In this document: positions 10,801 to 23,635 of the stretch, one piece after another
Position numbering within the stretch: the first letter of the stretch is position 1
Layout of the letters: every line of letters begins with the position of its first letter
Assembly (NCBI GenBank): GCA_002270565.1
Contig: NQMI01000010.1
Coordinates: 133,991 to 197,990, forward strand
From: Stenocarpella maydis
Lineage: Eukaryota > Ascomycota > Sordariomycetes > Diaporthales > Diaporthaceae
Reading direction: 5' to 3'
DNA: 64,000 nucleotides
Position numbers and translations under genes: made by a program
Notes under the pieces: model-generated
Seen by the model: only the letters and a program-made list of their open reading frames with translations
What the model was told of the DNA's origin: nothing
The model's database searches: none

Positions 10801-12569
10801 ACCCCAAGCCAAGAACGCTTGACTCGGTTGCCTTGGTCTGATGTATCTGCCGATTTCCAACTTCGTGGGGCCGAAAATGGTCAGATGTCTTTCTGTAGGC
10901 CTCTTCTCCGAGGCCCGTCGGTGATGCGCACTCCCGCCGTCTCCCACAAGGTATCAAGCATGGCCGGTATCACAAGTGTCACGTCCGAGCAACGACGGCG
11001 GCCGCTGGAAGGTGCTTTGACTTTCCAGAGATAGATGCTGGAAGCATGGCGTCCCGTAGGGGAAAGGGGGCCTAGAACAGCGTGGCCGGGCCTCAGCTCG
11101 ACGTCCGTCTGTCGCCCGGGTCCTGTGGGCAAGCGTAATAAGGTTCGGACTTGCAACACCGCCCCAACGCCCTCGCAGAAAGCATAAACTCTCCACGAGG
11201 AGGTTGGGTAAGCTGACGTTGGCTCCTCGCACATGGCATGTGGAAACCAGCTAATATCGAGTAAGCCTGGCACCATCAGAATCGTAATTATGCCCCGCTA
11301 GGCCGCGTGCCGTTTTGCGCGGCCTCCTGTCGGTCTTGTGTTTTCCAAGGGCGCACCACGGCGTTCTGGGTCCAGCAGCCCAGCCCCAAAACCCGTCAGA
11401 AAGCTTATCATCATCATCCTTCGAGTAATCCCCGAGTTCCCGAGCACCCACACACATATACTGACAATCCTGCATCCTGCCTGTTGCACAGATCTGACCC
11501 GGCCAGTGGCCAAAGCAACGGCGCACTGACGGTGATCGAGGTTTCACCCATCATCTCGGTACACGAGGCATCGGTGTCACTGGGGCCCCGTTTTGGTTCT
11601 GTGCTAGAACTGGGTGTGGGGAAGAAGGTGGTGGGCACGCGACCAAGTGACGACGCTGCTTGGGGGATACGGATCCTGTGCCCACGGCCATGTGTCGTCG
11701 GGCCCGATGTCGAGGATTAAATACGCGCGGTATGCTATACCCCTCTATAGGGCCGAGTGTTTGATCCCTACCAAGATCTCAGATGCGCCTCGACCCTGGA
11801 GGTTACCACCTTACTTAGCCTGATGGCGACAGGGGAAGTACACTAGCCTCATTGATTACCAGACCCCAGTCAATTTCTCCGATGCGCTTGCTCCCAGCGA
11901 ATCCGCACACTGCACAAGAGCTTATTCAGACCGGGGTCAGGAGGCCTCGGCTGACAGAGCGCAGGGTCTCTGCAGCGTAAGGCTTAATGGATGAGATACT
12001 TTTCACACAAAGGTGATTGCTGTTATGTTTCATGTGCTTAATTCTCTCGCCCAATCGGTAGCATCCATTCTCTTGTGCCAGAGGGGATGTGAGCCTGGTA
12101 AAATAAGCCTGAACGTTATGTCACCGGAGTTGGATATCAACTCGTACAGAGACGGAGAGTACAGGAGCACATCACTTTCGCCATAATTATATCCAAGCAG
12201 AGAGTACCATCCAGGCTCAGTTCACACACCTAACCCAATTCATGCCTAATTTAGAGTATAACTTAGGCGAGGGCGTCCTGGATGTGCGTGTCCCGGGTGT
12301 CTGGGTGTCCGCGTGTAGGCGTACTGGGTTTCTGGGTGTGGTTATCGTGGGTGTAGGCCCTGTGTGTGGGCTTGTGTATTCTACCTCGCTGGCGTATTAG
12401 ATCACGAGCAAGTTACCAGGTTGAGACTTGATGCAATGAATTCATTGGGGAAACCTCATTCGTAAACAAACACCGAGTCCCTTGTTTTCCACCTTAAACC
12501 AAAGCCAACAAACGCCATTTTTTGTTTTCACGTCAAAACAAAGTCGATGAGCGCCGTTCCTCTTCTCAA
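7888..12569. other. Long upstream/intergenic region, no supportable gene
   Basis: These 4.7 kb separate the start of the cell-wall protein gene from the 3' end of the BTB gene; both are on the minus strand. The part near 8300-8360 is CT-rich on the minus strand and looks like a long transcribed leader. A C/T-rich stretch near 9530-9740 on the plus strand looks like another leader, but no coding frame follows it. A G/T-rich imperfect repeat lies at about 12265-12385. I cannot support any protein-coding gene here. Confidence 0.45.
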
Positions 12570-14675
12570 TCACTCCGCCTTTCCACTTCCCTTTCCCTTT
12601 CCAACGTGCATCTCCAGCTCGTCAGGGGCGATGTCGTAGAGCTCGGCCAGGCGAGCGGGAGACTCCATGTAGTCGGTCTCGGTCTGGGCGCTCTTGTGCG
12701 CCGAGGACTCGGCCGAGTATCCGCCCGGAAGGAAGGGCTCTGCAGCGGCGGACAGCGCCGAAGATGAAGACGACGGGCGCGTGGGCGAGGCGCGCCTCGC
12801 CGAAGGGCCACCGCTAGAAGAAGGGCCGCCAAGGTCGGGTGTAAGGGCAGTAGTTCCACCAGGGTTGACGATAGGGATTGCCTTAGACTTCTTCTTCTTC
12901 TTGTTCTTCTTCTTTGCGGCGGGCGTAGAGGGAGGGGCCTGCGCCGGGGCCGTCGGCTGGGTGTCACCCTTATCCTTTGGGGTGATGAGGTCGTGCTCGG
13001 GCATCCAGTTCTCGCCGCGGTAGCTGGTCCAGTTGATTTTCAAGTTCTCAAATCCGCGCTGGATGAAGATGTTCCTCCGGCAAAACTTGCCCTCAACCAG
13101 CCACTTGTGGTCGGCGACGACGTTGAGGCGAAGTGCTCCCCAGAGCTTCTCGTACTTGGCAGCCCAGGCTGGGCTGCGGATGATGATGTGGAAGCAGACC
13201 GCCATGAGCTTTCCCATGACGATCCGCAGTGCTCGGATCCGCCACTGGTCGGGCTCAGCGTACACTGTTACGCGTCAGTCACCTGCTACGCGGCCCAAAG
13301 CCATGGATTCTGAAATGTTCTGAGACGCAGCAGACCGCGGAGGGGGCAGTGAAGATGAGAAGAGTATGGTGCTTACTGTTGAGCAGTCCCATGCGGATTC
13401 CATACTCGAAGGTGTCGAGGTTGGCCTTCATGAGGCTGGGGACCTGCCTGACGATCTCTTTCGTCGCCTCCTCAATGTGGTCGATGGCAAAGTCCATCAT
13501 GTAACGGCACATGACAGCAGTACCGGCGATGTAGTGAGCGGCATTGTGCATGATGGACTCGGTATCCAAGGGCTTCATGGGGTCATAGCACGCGCCAGGG
13601 TACTCTGGAATAGAGAGAGAAATGAGCGGACTGTGGGGCAATTTGAGAATGAGAGGCAGGACCGTCTGGACTTACCTTCGTGGTACATGTAGCGGAAAAT
13701 CGAGTCAAGTCTGCCTGCGGCCCAGGCGGCCTCATCAATATGCCAGTAGACTGGCGTGTCCTACTTGCGTGTCAGCTCGTCGCCCTCTTGCTAGTGTGGT
13801 TCCACGTGCGATGCTGAATACTCACATCTTCGCTCGGCGGCGGCAGGGCGTTCGCAAAGAAGCCCTCTGTGCCGTCCACCAGGAGCTCTCGGTGGACCAT
13901 CCACACGTGCTCTCCGCAGACAACGATCACGTCGTAGCCGTCTGGCTTGTTCCAGAGGCTGAGCTTGCACCGTTAGCGACCAATGGCGAAGAAAACACCT
14001 AGGAGATTGGAAAGATTGTCGGGGGAGGAAGTCTGTGACGCGAAGATTGAGGGGAAAACACTTACAACGCGTTCGAGCCAGGCGGCGAGCCCTCGTCTGC
14101 CCAAGGAATCTCTGCGGGCGCAGGCTCAGCCTCCTCAAGCTGGCCCTGGGAGAACCGTATGTCTCCCTGGGAGATCTGTAGGTCTCCCATTGTTCTGATC
14201 AAGTCTTGCATCATTGCCATTGGTTCTGGCGACGGCGACAGCGGTGGTGGTGTTGGCTGTCTCTGTTGCTGCGGTGGCGACTTTGGAGGAGCAGGAGCAG
14301 GAGCAGGAGGAGAAGGAGGAGGTGGAGGAGGAGAAGGAGGTGGAGTTGGAGGTGGCGGGCCTGGCCAAGTCAGATTTTGAAAGAAATCAAGTAGGCAACG
14401 ATACCCTCTTGGTGTTGTCGCTTAGTCGTTGCCGACGACTAAGCGACGGAAACCCACGGAAACTTACTGTGGCTGCCCCTGACGGCAGAAGCATAAGAGC
14501 GGCTAGTGCTCTTTGCATCAACACTAGGTGATGGTGATAGGAGCCGCTCGTCGGCTACCGTCACGATCCTTGATGACGAGGTTGATGGTGGCAGGACGGG
14601 CAGCGGCGGCGCCCTCTGAGGCTGACCACGACGCTCACCCTGGACGATCTCCGCGTATGACTTTGGTGGTACCAT
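12570..14675 (-). CDS. BTB/POZ-like domain protein, six exons, function unknown
   Basis: Exons on the minus strand are 14675-14468, 14360-14066, 13958-13826, 13760-13676, 13604-13377 and 13264-12570. All junctions are GT-AG and the frame is kept, giving 547 residues. Residues about 70-115 are almost all proline with Ser/Thr/Ala spacing. Residues about 168-215 read FLWNKPDGYDVIVVCGEH then WMVHRELLVDGTEGFFANAL, the strand-helix start of a fungal BTB/POZ fold. Exons 4-6 supply the rest of the fold and a helical extension (DTFEYGIRMGLLN, WRIRALRIVMGKLM). The C-terminal third is low complexity with a lysine tract (KKKNKKKKKSK). BTB proteins mediate dimerisation and often recruit Cul3 ligases; no Kelch or BACK domain is obvious. 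The second acceptor, at 13959-13961, was chosen because the nearby AG breaks the frame. Confidence 0.78.
14417..14447. repeat. Perfect 13-bp inverted repeat inside BTB intron 1
   Basis: The arms GTCGCTTAGTCGT (14417-14429) and ACGACTAAGCGAC (14435-14447) are exact reverse complements around a 5-nt loop TGCCG. They lie within the first intron of the BTB gene (14361-14467), about 20 nt downstream of the donor site, so the pre-mRNA can form a strong hairpin. Confidence 0.85.
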
Positions 14676-16768
14676 GTTTATGCACGATCACAACGATGGC
14701 GTTATGTATTGGTGGTGGGGTTGACTTTGTTGAGCGGAAACAAGGCGGTATGAAAGCAAAGACTGACGGAGGTTGGATGGTAGCTCATCGAAACTCACCT
14801 CTGGTTCACTGGCTGCCAAACAGGAAAGCCATATCGATTAGAACTGTGCCTGCTGTTCGACATGGGACGAACATCTATCACATTTGTTTGTAGACACAGG
14901 CATGCCAGGGATGCAGTGCTCTTGGTTGATCAGGACCATTGGACTACATCGTTCAAGAGACGTAAGGCCTCCAGCTCTGTGCCTCCGTCTTTAGGAAGTT
15001 TCTCAAGCCTATCCTCTTCACCTCATCGTCTGTTTTCATGTGTATATCATGACCATGAAGTCACCCCACCACCGCTTCACCTCGCTGTGAGCTATAGAAA
15101 CTGGTTGGGTTTGGTGTGCTTGGCTTTCATGCTCTGGGTCTTGGGATCTCAGCAAGTACAGGTGAAGTGTTTCAATGGATTCCCAGGCATAAAGTCCAAC
15201 CAGACTTCCTCGCACGTCTAGAATTGAGACAACCATGGCGATGGCCCTGCAAGGGCAGATGTGAAGCAGAATGTTCGCAAACAGAGAGATATTCAGAACA
15301 TCTCTGAAGCTTTGGTACAGGTCTTGGTTTTGTTGACGGATTCTGCGCCTACGCTGAAACATATAAAGGAGTACCTAGACACTTTTGTCTTGCTCTTTGG
15401 CTGGGGCTATAACTGAATGTTTGGCACCAGAGACGCAGAACATTTGGATGCATCCCGCATTGTGTTGATCTGCAAAATTGATCCATCTGCAAGACGATAT
15501 GGACTTCTCAAGGTTTCTTGTATGAAAACACTGCTCTCTATTAATTATTCTTCTTTAATCAACATTGCATGAATAAGCCAGGAAAACAAGTCATTCTCTA
15601 CAAAGTTAGTGAGGGCTGCGAAGCAGGAGACTTCTCATGCTTCCAGCTGACCCCCCTTCCCGTCCCCGTATAAGTAGGTCTGGCGCTTCCTGAGATGGCC
15701 TTGGATGCTCAAGAACATCTGCTGATGCCGATGCCCCCTACTTTCTCTGCGAACTGTGTTGAAAGTCCAGATCAGGGACCTGTATAGCTGCAAGTTCACT
15801 ATATCATTCACCATTTCGTGCAATTGGAGAAACCCATCCTAAAATACCATGGGTAACCACTGTCACTCCTCCATCTTAACTGCTTAGGCTGTAATTATGG
15901 CCTCTTCCCCCAGGCACCCAAGCGATCAGGTATTAAGGCGCATCGCCCGTGCATTTTATAGAACGACAACACGGCGGCCTCCTCAAAGGGCATGGCACCC
16001 GTGCCGCGGGTCCAGGCTGCGTAATTTATCACTTCCGTCTTTGATACTCATCGAATCGTATCATTTTTGATTGGGGAGAACAGTTCGAGGCCTGAACATT
16101 ATCAGGGAAAGAAACCCCCCTCGGAGTGCAGGGGTTGAATGTCAACTTGTAGTTATTCCAAAGCATATTGGCAGGAGAGATCACGCAATGCGTCAAGTGT
16201 GGAAGATGCCCGTCGGTGAATTTGATCTTTTGAGTTTCAGCGCAGAAAACAGTTGCCAGGCAGACAAATCAATCCAAGACATGCCACAAATCCATGAACG
16301 GACATGTAGTTCGGTGCTGACAAGAGTTGTCTGATGGCTAGTTAACCGCATTACGCCAGGCTCGTTGCTTCCACCTCTCTTGGTCCTCTTTACAGGTTGG
16401 GGAATGACCATGAAATTTCAATTAACACCTCCAGCGCCTTGCACCAAGACTTGGCCTGTCTTATAACCTCCGTAAGTCCGATGTACAAAAGCAAAAAGAG
16501 CAGCTAAAGCGTAGCTGCAGATATATTTGCTGTAATAAGCACCCCTGCCCGAAATACCTCTGTGGAATTGTACAAGATATGGTTTTCAAGGTTAGTCTTT
16601 TAGGGCAAGTCTTCTTGGGCTAAGCCGAGCCCTGTACAGACACCATCCTACACTGGACCTGTCGACCGGTTCGGTAACACAAGCGACAATCACCCAAGAT
16701 TCCTTACAATAACATACCAAAATGTGCCTCATCGTGTACAATGCTTACCTCGTGTTGCACCTCTAGGA
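14676..16768. other. Intergenic region with a short protein-like segment
   Basis: This gap of 2.1 kb holds the upstream region of the BTB gene and the 3' end of the transcription factor gene. It is less GC-rich than its flanks. A 60-codon open segment at 15237-15416 (+) reads as a plausible helical protein tail but has no identifiable start or partner exons. No intact gene is supported. Confidence 0.45.
15237..15416 (+). pseudogene. Short helical ORF segment, possible gene relic
   Basis: An open segment of about 59 residues ends at 15416. It contains DVKQNVRKQRDIQNISEALV and then VLLTDSAPTLKHIKEYLDTF, with heptad-like hydrophobic spacing. Upstream in the same frame there are stops, and no acceptor is convincing. 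It could be the eroded end of a helical protein. I do not recognise a family, and chance cannot be excluded. Confidence 0.25.
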
Positions 16769-19537
16769 TCAAAATAGATTCGAGCCAGGCACCTGTGTCG
16801 CTGCCGAGGCAAGAAGCGGGTCAGGAACCCCGAGCGCATAGTTGTAGAGGTCCTGTAAGCCGCCCTGCCCGTCACCGAGCCCTTCCATGGTCATATCCCA
16901 AGCTTGGGTGAACCCATCGAGCAGGTTTCCGGGGTCCATATCCGGTCCGAAGCTCAGCCAAGGAGCTGGTGTGCCGCTGATGAACCCATGTTGGTGAGGA
17001 TGTGCTTGGTTCAGAGGACTGGGGGGTGGGGGCATGTTGCTTTGTGCACCGCCATTGCTCTTTGGATTCGAATCTGCCTGTTTCGGAGAGGAATAGGCCC
17101 ACTCTGTGCCACCGCTCGCGTCTTTGCCATTCTGTGTGAGCTCGCCGGCGGCAGCTTGTGCCTCAGAACTGCTCGAGGCAGCCTGGTTATTGGTAGCCGC
17201 CTCCGAAAGAAGCTGTAGAGGGTTGCTACTGGTCTGAGAATGATTATCTGCTTGGTCAGGGCCTGTGCCATTCGTCGTGTTGTCGGCTTTGGCTTCTTTA
17301 CGCCTCGGCTGGCCCTGACTGAGGTTGAGAAACCAGGCTCGCACCAGGACTGCAACGGTAAGAAAATTGGAAACCGGATGGTGTTTGTGGTTGGCAGAAA
17401 CGACACGGTACTTCTCGACCAAGTTCCATAAGTGTTGTTCGACCTTCAGGCTATCCTTGTCGATGACTTTGCCTAGGTCCGACGAAGGATTAGAGGCGGC
17501 GGAGTATATTTTGATGAGGATGACCGTTGCATAAGACACCCGGACGAAGTTGAATATGGGGAGACACAGTATACTCTCCGTGTCCATGCCCAAGAAGGTC
17601 TCGAAAATCCCATCAACCGCCGTCAGACAGGCCGCCAGGGCGCTGGTGTAGGCTGGAGTCTGTGGTGCGCTACTGGAGGCGCTCTCGGACGCGAATGGTC
17701 CCCTGAAAGCATCAACCGGATCCGTCTGGAGAGCAAGCTCGTGCATGTATAAGCTCAAGGTGTGGAAGCTGAACTTGAGTGTCGCTTTTAAATGTTAGCA
17801 CGCCCGGATGGAAGATGACTGTGAAAACGTGCACTTACGCTGCATAAGCTCTGCTGGAACCTGCATCCTGTGTTTGTCGAGCTCCCGCTCGAAGCTCCTG
17901 ATCCTGTGCTGTGTCATGTGATCTGACAGGTTGACTGAGACTGAAGGGTCGTCCATGCAGAACTGGAAGCCGATTTCTTCCACCAGTCGATGCGTCCACA
18001 CGAGATGGCAGAAAAACTTGTCAGTAGGCGCCGCTTCCGGTGAGGATTCGAGGATGTCCATGCACTCTGCCATGAAGGATGACCACCTGAGCAGGAAGGG
18101 CCGGTGCAGAGCCATGGCTGCATTGACAGTCATGTAGTAGCACAGAAGCCAGGTACGTCTGGCTTCGACGGTAGTCGGGTCCGGTTGAGAATGTCTCCTG
18201 GGTGGTTGTGCTCCCCATGGGTTTGGTTTGCTACCTCTGGGTCTAGGCTTGCCCAGGCCCAGGTCGAGGGCAATGACCATGGCCATGTGCACAAATGAAT
18301 AGAACTTGACTTCCTCGGCTTCTTCTGGTGGCCGGGACCAGACGACGGCGACAAGCAAAGCCTGGACGAGTTCGATGCTCTTTTCGCCCGTGATGATGAT
18401 CCTGTCGGCGAAGGTCTGCATGAGCTCTCTCACAGCGACTCTCTGTACCTCGGGTGTGGCTGAGGAAGCAGCGGCCATGATGGCAAGGAACAGGACTGGC
18501 TTTGTCCTTCTGAGCTCGCCGGCAGTCAGGCTCGGGGGGAAGACGACGCCCGGTAGATGGGGCGCCATCTGGTAATTATAGCGACCCAATAGCTGAGCGG
18601 CCTCGTTGATGGTGATGACACCGCGATCGACGAGGTCAGGGGACTCATGGCTCCCGATAGTTGCCGGGGCGCCGTTGGCATTTTGCACCGGCTGAGTGTG
18701 TTTCCGCTTCTGGCCGGCCAGGGCTCCCGGGGACGCAGATGGCATGGCAGCATGGGCGGCGTAAAGGGACGGATCATGTGAGCGTGCTGGATTGGTAGGA
18801 GAAGCTGTGGCCGCAGGTGTGCCGTGGTACCCGGTGGCGGCTTCGGGATGAGCGGGAAGAGGAGTGGCAGGCTGGCCAGCCCTTGTGGCGGTCAGGGTGG
18901 CCGTTAGAGCATCGATCTTCTTCTCCAACTCGGCGACCCTGCTGTCGGTCTTCTTCTGGCGCTTCCTGGTGGGCTGAGTGATTATACAATTCCGGCCGGC
19001 CTTGACGCATCTCCTGCAGGCACCGTCAGGGTCCTCGGCGCCAGGCTCACAGCGGACCTTGAGGTTTCGGCATGCCTCGCAGGCCCTAGCCTTCTTGGCA
19101 TCGCCCCCTGCGCTGTCGTGGTCGGCGGGGTGGTGGTCAGCATGAACGACAGGCAAAGGTGCAGGTGCAGGTGGTTGCGGGTATGGGCTGTGGAAGTGGA
19201 CGACGCCGTGGGTCACGCGCTGCAGCTCGGGAGACGGGACGCCGGCCGTGGCCTGAGCAGAGGCAAAGTGGGCGGCAGATGGAGCTCCGCCCTCACGCGC
19301 GGCCGGGACGGAGCCGTGGGTGTATCCCGGATGTCCGGTTCCAGAGCCGGACCCGCGGGCTGGGGGGCCTGGGCCTTGTTGGTCTTGGTCTTGGTCTTGG
19401 TCTTGGCCAGGGATGGAACCAGATGGTGGCGGAGATGAGGACGACGATTCTGGTGAAGCAGCCTGGGGCACGGAAACAGAGATTGACGACGAGTCGTGAG
19501 GGCTGCGCAGGCTTGGATCCAATGCGGCGGGATCCAT
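16769..19537 (-). CDS. Zn2Cys6 fungal transcription factor
   Basis: Two exons (19537-17839 and 17784-16769) joined by a 54-bp GT-AG intron give 904 residues. A disordered N terminus, with an Asp-Gln dipeptide run from a TTGGTC-type repeat, leads to a binuclear zinc cluster with cysteines at 153, 156, 163, 174, 177 and 184 (CX2CX6CX10CX2CX6C). A basic linker (RKRQKKTDSRVAELEKKIDAL) looks like the start of a dimerising coiled coil. Residues about 330-560 form a fungal middle homology region (RTKPVLFLAIMAAASS, SFVHMAMVIALDLGLG). The C terminus has acidic and Gln/Asn-rich low-complexity segments typical of activation regions. It probably acts in the nucleus as a dimer. The arrangement recalls War1/Leu3-like regulators, but target and inducer cannot be told from sequence. 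Confidence 0.85.
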
Positions 19538-20655
19538 GGTTGGTGGTGTTTTGGGGCAGCTATGCGTCGCTTACTCCTTGTACATGACCATGACTGATAC
19601 GGGCATGACTGGGCGCCGGGAGACACTCGACTGGGCTCGGCTCAGCTCGTCTCGTCTCTGGGCTCAGCTCTTTGCAACCAGCAGCTGTGGGATCGGGCCA
19701 CGGCGTTTGTGAGGGCGGCAAGTCCGAGGTGAGACGCGGTGATCCTAGGCCCGGGCCCCGATGATGGTCCCATAAGTCAGACTATGTATTATGTAGTGTA
19801 GACACACGGAGAGGAGGCGGGAGCACGGGCCACCCCCACCCCCACCTGCACCCCCACCTGTTTCCCATGTCTCTCCCTCCCCCTCCCCTCTCTCGCCAGT
19901 CCAAGCCCCAGCCCCAACCCCAACCCCCGAATCCCACATCAACCAGCCTCCTTAAGAAGCCTTCTTCCTTCAGCTGTCTCGTGCCAGCAGGCCAGCCGTG
20001 CTGGCGTCATCTCCCGTCAAATGCGGCACGGCTTAGCCTATCACGCAAACGGCACTAGCTCGCCTGCCACCACTATATGATGTGACAGGCCATCTCCCTC
20101 GAGCCCACCCAGATCGCACAGCTTCCTCCCACTTTCACTTCACACGCACACCCTCGGTCTCTCACACTCCCACACACAACCTCAGCTCATCACCCACCCA
20201 CAGCAACAGCAGCCCCCTACTCTTCTCTACACCTTTGCCCGTTCACTCTTCAAAACGCACACTCCAACCTCGACAAATATGGGCATCGAAGTCGGCCTCT
20301 ACACCTCCACGCGGTGTTGCCTGGGAACCTGACACCTCACTGTTCCCATCTCCTCGAGGGGCTCAGCTGCAGGGCTCAGAGCCAAACTAGAGACGCATCT
20401 TCTTCCTAGGGGTCGCTGGTCCGCACCGCCTGTCCTGTGGTTGTCTTAAGCTGCCCAAGGCCTGTCGCAGGCTGGAAATGCTTCTTTCGCCCGCACATGT
20501 CGGCACTACCAACACAGAGGCGACACCAACAGCGGCGTCTGTCCAGGGCGGCCACTGCCCTCGCAGGCGTCGTCCCACAGAGTGTGAGAATCTTCTGCTC
20601 GACTGTGTCTACATCGTTGTACCGAATCTCACACACACACACACTCGGTCCCATC

Positions 20656-21036
20656 ATGACCAGCGAGAAAACGGTGTGCCGGTTCCCCACAAAAACCGAG
20701 CCTACATTCTCGGCCGGCTTCCAGCAGCTGCCGATGAGTCACAAAGGCAACGATGAGAGTACTGCCCTCAATCCTGCTCCCCCAAACACGGCCGCTGCCA
20801 CACCTGGAGGACGACACGAGACGGACCCAAGGAAATCCATCACGCCGCAAAACTCATCAAGTACAAAAATGCTGGAGCACTCGGGCCGAAGGAGCAGAAC
20901 CCGTCGCACCGTCCTCACAACCCGGACCTCCCGAGCGAACGGCGCCACAGAGCGCAACATGAACACCCGGGGAACAAGGCAAAGAGGAAACAACTCAACC
21001 GACACACACGCCTGCATCCAAACGTGCCGAGTTTGA
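20656..21036 (+). CDS. Uncertain 126-aa open frame after a CT-rich leader
   Basis: The ATG at 20656 opens a frame starting MTSEKTVCRFPTKTEPTFSA, with a second half rich in Arg, Thr, Ser and Asn. There is no known domain, signal peptide or membrane segment. It follows a leader-like CT-rich region, which is the only reason to list it. The biased composition is what GC-rich noncoding DNA often gives, so this may be chance or part of a noncoding transcript. Confidence 0.2.
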   Translation: MTSEKTVCRFPTKTEPTFSAGFQQLPMSHKGNDESTALNPAPPNTAAATPGGRHETDPRKSITPQNSSSTKMLEHSGRRSRTRRTVLTTRTSRANGATERNMNTRGTRQRGNNSTDTHACIQTCRV

Positions 21037-22432
21037 ATCACAGCCCAGGCGACACTCGCAAAAGCACTCAACACCGATACTGCCGCGGCGACCTCGAGCG
21101 GTGCTGTGCCGGCGGACGCTCACCCTGTCCTACCGCCCAACGTTCGGTCACCATCAGAACATGCAAAGGTCCGAGGCTATCATGCCAGATACCAGGCGCC
21201 TGGTGCACATGATAAAATCGACCCGGAACGGAGTGGCCATGTCAGAAGTGCTCGGCCTCTGAGCTGCCCAAGGTTTAGAGCTTGATGGCACAGCCGTCGC
21301 TCTTCATGACAGTTTGTGCCGTAGCCACTGACGTGGACTCTCGGCTAAACGGGCTCACATGAGAACCAAACCCTGCCCTGGGCGTGCTATTCACAACATG
21401 ACGGACCTGGCCATCTGGGTCTGGGCGTTTGTGATGGCAGGCACCGGGTGGTGAGGAGATCAATAAATGTAACAAAAGATGAGGGGGGCTAGACACCGAC
21501 ACTTAGCCGGTCATGGTTTGACTGAGGAATTTTGCGCGCGGGCAGTCCTAGCCCCCCCGCCCATAGCGAGAGCACCGTCGCTTCGGCTATAGTTACCTGT
21601 CGCCGTTGGCTCATATAATGCATGGAAGAGGAAGATCCTTCATCAAAAGACGTGCCATTTGAAACACCTCCTTTCTCTCGTGCGAATGTGGCGACTTGGG
21701 GGCCAATGACTCGAGCCGGCGGATGACACCTCTCTGCTGAGGAATTCAGTCATTGTCCTCATGAGTCGTCTAGTTGTGCACACGAGGAAGGAGCAGAACA
21801 TCCGCGCTCAAAGCGTTTTGCAACAGGTACTGCTGACGTCCCGATGTGTGGAAACAGTGGGGGTGCGGACAGATCGGACACGGCCGCGGCATGCGTGTCG
21901 TCGTCGTCGCTACCGCCGCCGCCGCCTTTTTGCAGGAGCGTGCCCGGGGGCAGTTGTGGTTCGCCGACAGCCCTTCGTCGCCGGACCCCTTCAGTCGTTC
22001 GGATAGAGAGTGCAGGTCCTATCCTGACGATGTCTAGTCTGCCGGCCAAAGACGGACGGGCACAAAAGTCACGATCCCCGCCACTCCCGGGCCGCTCGGG
22101 CAGGTTACCTCCCGGGGGCTCAGAAAAACAAGCAGGCATCGTGGATGGCAGGCCACGATGCCGCTGTGTAAGCCGACACCCACTGGGAGGCCGGCTTTAC
22201 ACGGTTATGAAGAGGCACCATGAGTGTGACCTGTGGCCTAGCTTTTCGCCCGTTTATTTTTGTCAGAAATGACAACGTTGGATTAAGAGTCTGGCCGTGA
22301 CTGCGTGTGCGATTTGTGCCCGAGCAAAAAAAGTGCGCGCGTGCGTGCCAGACTCTGGGTTTAAATTCCCTGGTTGGGCGACCAACCTCATTGAGATCGT
22401 GGCCTGGTTTGCCGCGCCTCGGAGAGGTTCCA

Positions 22433-22464
22433 CCCCCCCCCCCCCCCAAAAAAAAAAAAAAAAA
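22433..22464. repeat. C15-A17 homopolymer tract
   Basis: Fifteen C (22433-22447) are followed directly by seventeen A (22448-22464). Such junctions are prone to slippage and assembly error. Confidence 0.9.
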
Positions 22465-23635
22465 CCACAACCGGTGCCCACCCAAACTGTGCCCGCCCAA
22501 TTTGAGGGGCGTGCAGTGTTCATGACGGTGTTGGGCTGTTTTTTTGCGGTCTGGCTTCTCCTGGGCAGTAGGTATTTTCGTTAGGCAATGCGGCTTGGCG
22601 TGGTCGGCCGACAAAGACCACAGGTTTCCAGTTCGTCTGCTAAATGCCGCATAGTCACAGTGCAGATCAAAGTATAAAAAGTGTCAATTCATTGCCAGTT
22701 TTCTCTCTTCATAATGCATTCATGCCACTCCTTGCGAACCCCTCCACCAATGGCAAAAAGTATACAAAGAAAAGATAGGCCTATATGGGCATGCAAGTTT
22801 CCACAGCCAAGTCCGAGTGATATATATGTATTTAGGGCAGTAAGCAGCAGCAGCAGCAGGCCAGTCATGCGGAGCTGTACAAGAGAAGAACAGCAGCCGA
22901 CAACACCATTAAACACCGTGCACAAATCAAAACTGAAACGAGAAGACAGGCCCACCACAGACACGCCGTTGGGCCATCCTCCGCCCTCTAGACCATACCC
23001 TCCCTACGTCTGCTCGACTCCGAGCCTGGCTGTGATGATTGGTGGTGGTGTGAGGGTCAGGTAGAGACACATGTATTTGTGTTTTGCATGTTGCCTTTGG
23101 CATCCTTCTCTTTTTCCGTCGTTAATCGACCCAATCAATCCCTTCTTTCCCTCCAGGTATCATGGATATTTCCAAAGATGAATAAAAACTTCGGACGGAG
23201 AAAAAGAGAAATACAAAAAGAAAAAGAGGTCCCCAAGCAATCAATGCTACGTAACGCTCCACGCCGTTTTGATCTTGGTATCATCCGTGCGGCCGGTGCG
23301 AGTTGAGTGAGTGTGATTAGCCAATTATTAATATGATGGGTTTATTGGTTTCCAATGATTCGCTACCTCTATGTCGCCAGGCTGTAGGTCTTGGATGGTT
23401 CGTGGATTCGGTGCCTTTGCGTGTGTTCATGGGCTACCAGCCTCGAAGACCAGTGTCAAAATGTTGATGCAAGGGGGCATGCATGGTGTGCGCTGGGCGG
23501 GAACGACTGCGTGGTATCTCGGATGACAAATAAGAATTGAGCAAATTCGCGTAAATATTCATGCTCCTTGCTGGTGGTGCTTCATCCAGAGCAGATGCTG
23601 AGACTAAGGCATTCGTAAGACATCGTGTACAGAAA

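Larger units (their letters stand above)
19538..23635. other. Intergenic region upstream of the transcription factor
   Basis: These 4.1 kb separate the start of the Zn2Cys6 gene from the 3' end of the RhoGAP gene. A strongly C/T-rich, A-containing stretch at about 20095-20280 (+) resembles a transcript leader, but its first ATG (20280) opens only a very short frame. A 126-codon frame follows at 20656. A C15-A17 homopolymer pair is at 22433-22464. The right end (22.7-23.6 kb) is probably the RhoGAP 3' UTR. Confidence 0.45.

Noticed and set aside
22350..22385. tRNA-like B-box appearance (GGGTTTAAATTCCC)
   Set aside because: No matching acceptor stem, anticodon arm or A box is present.
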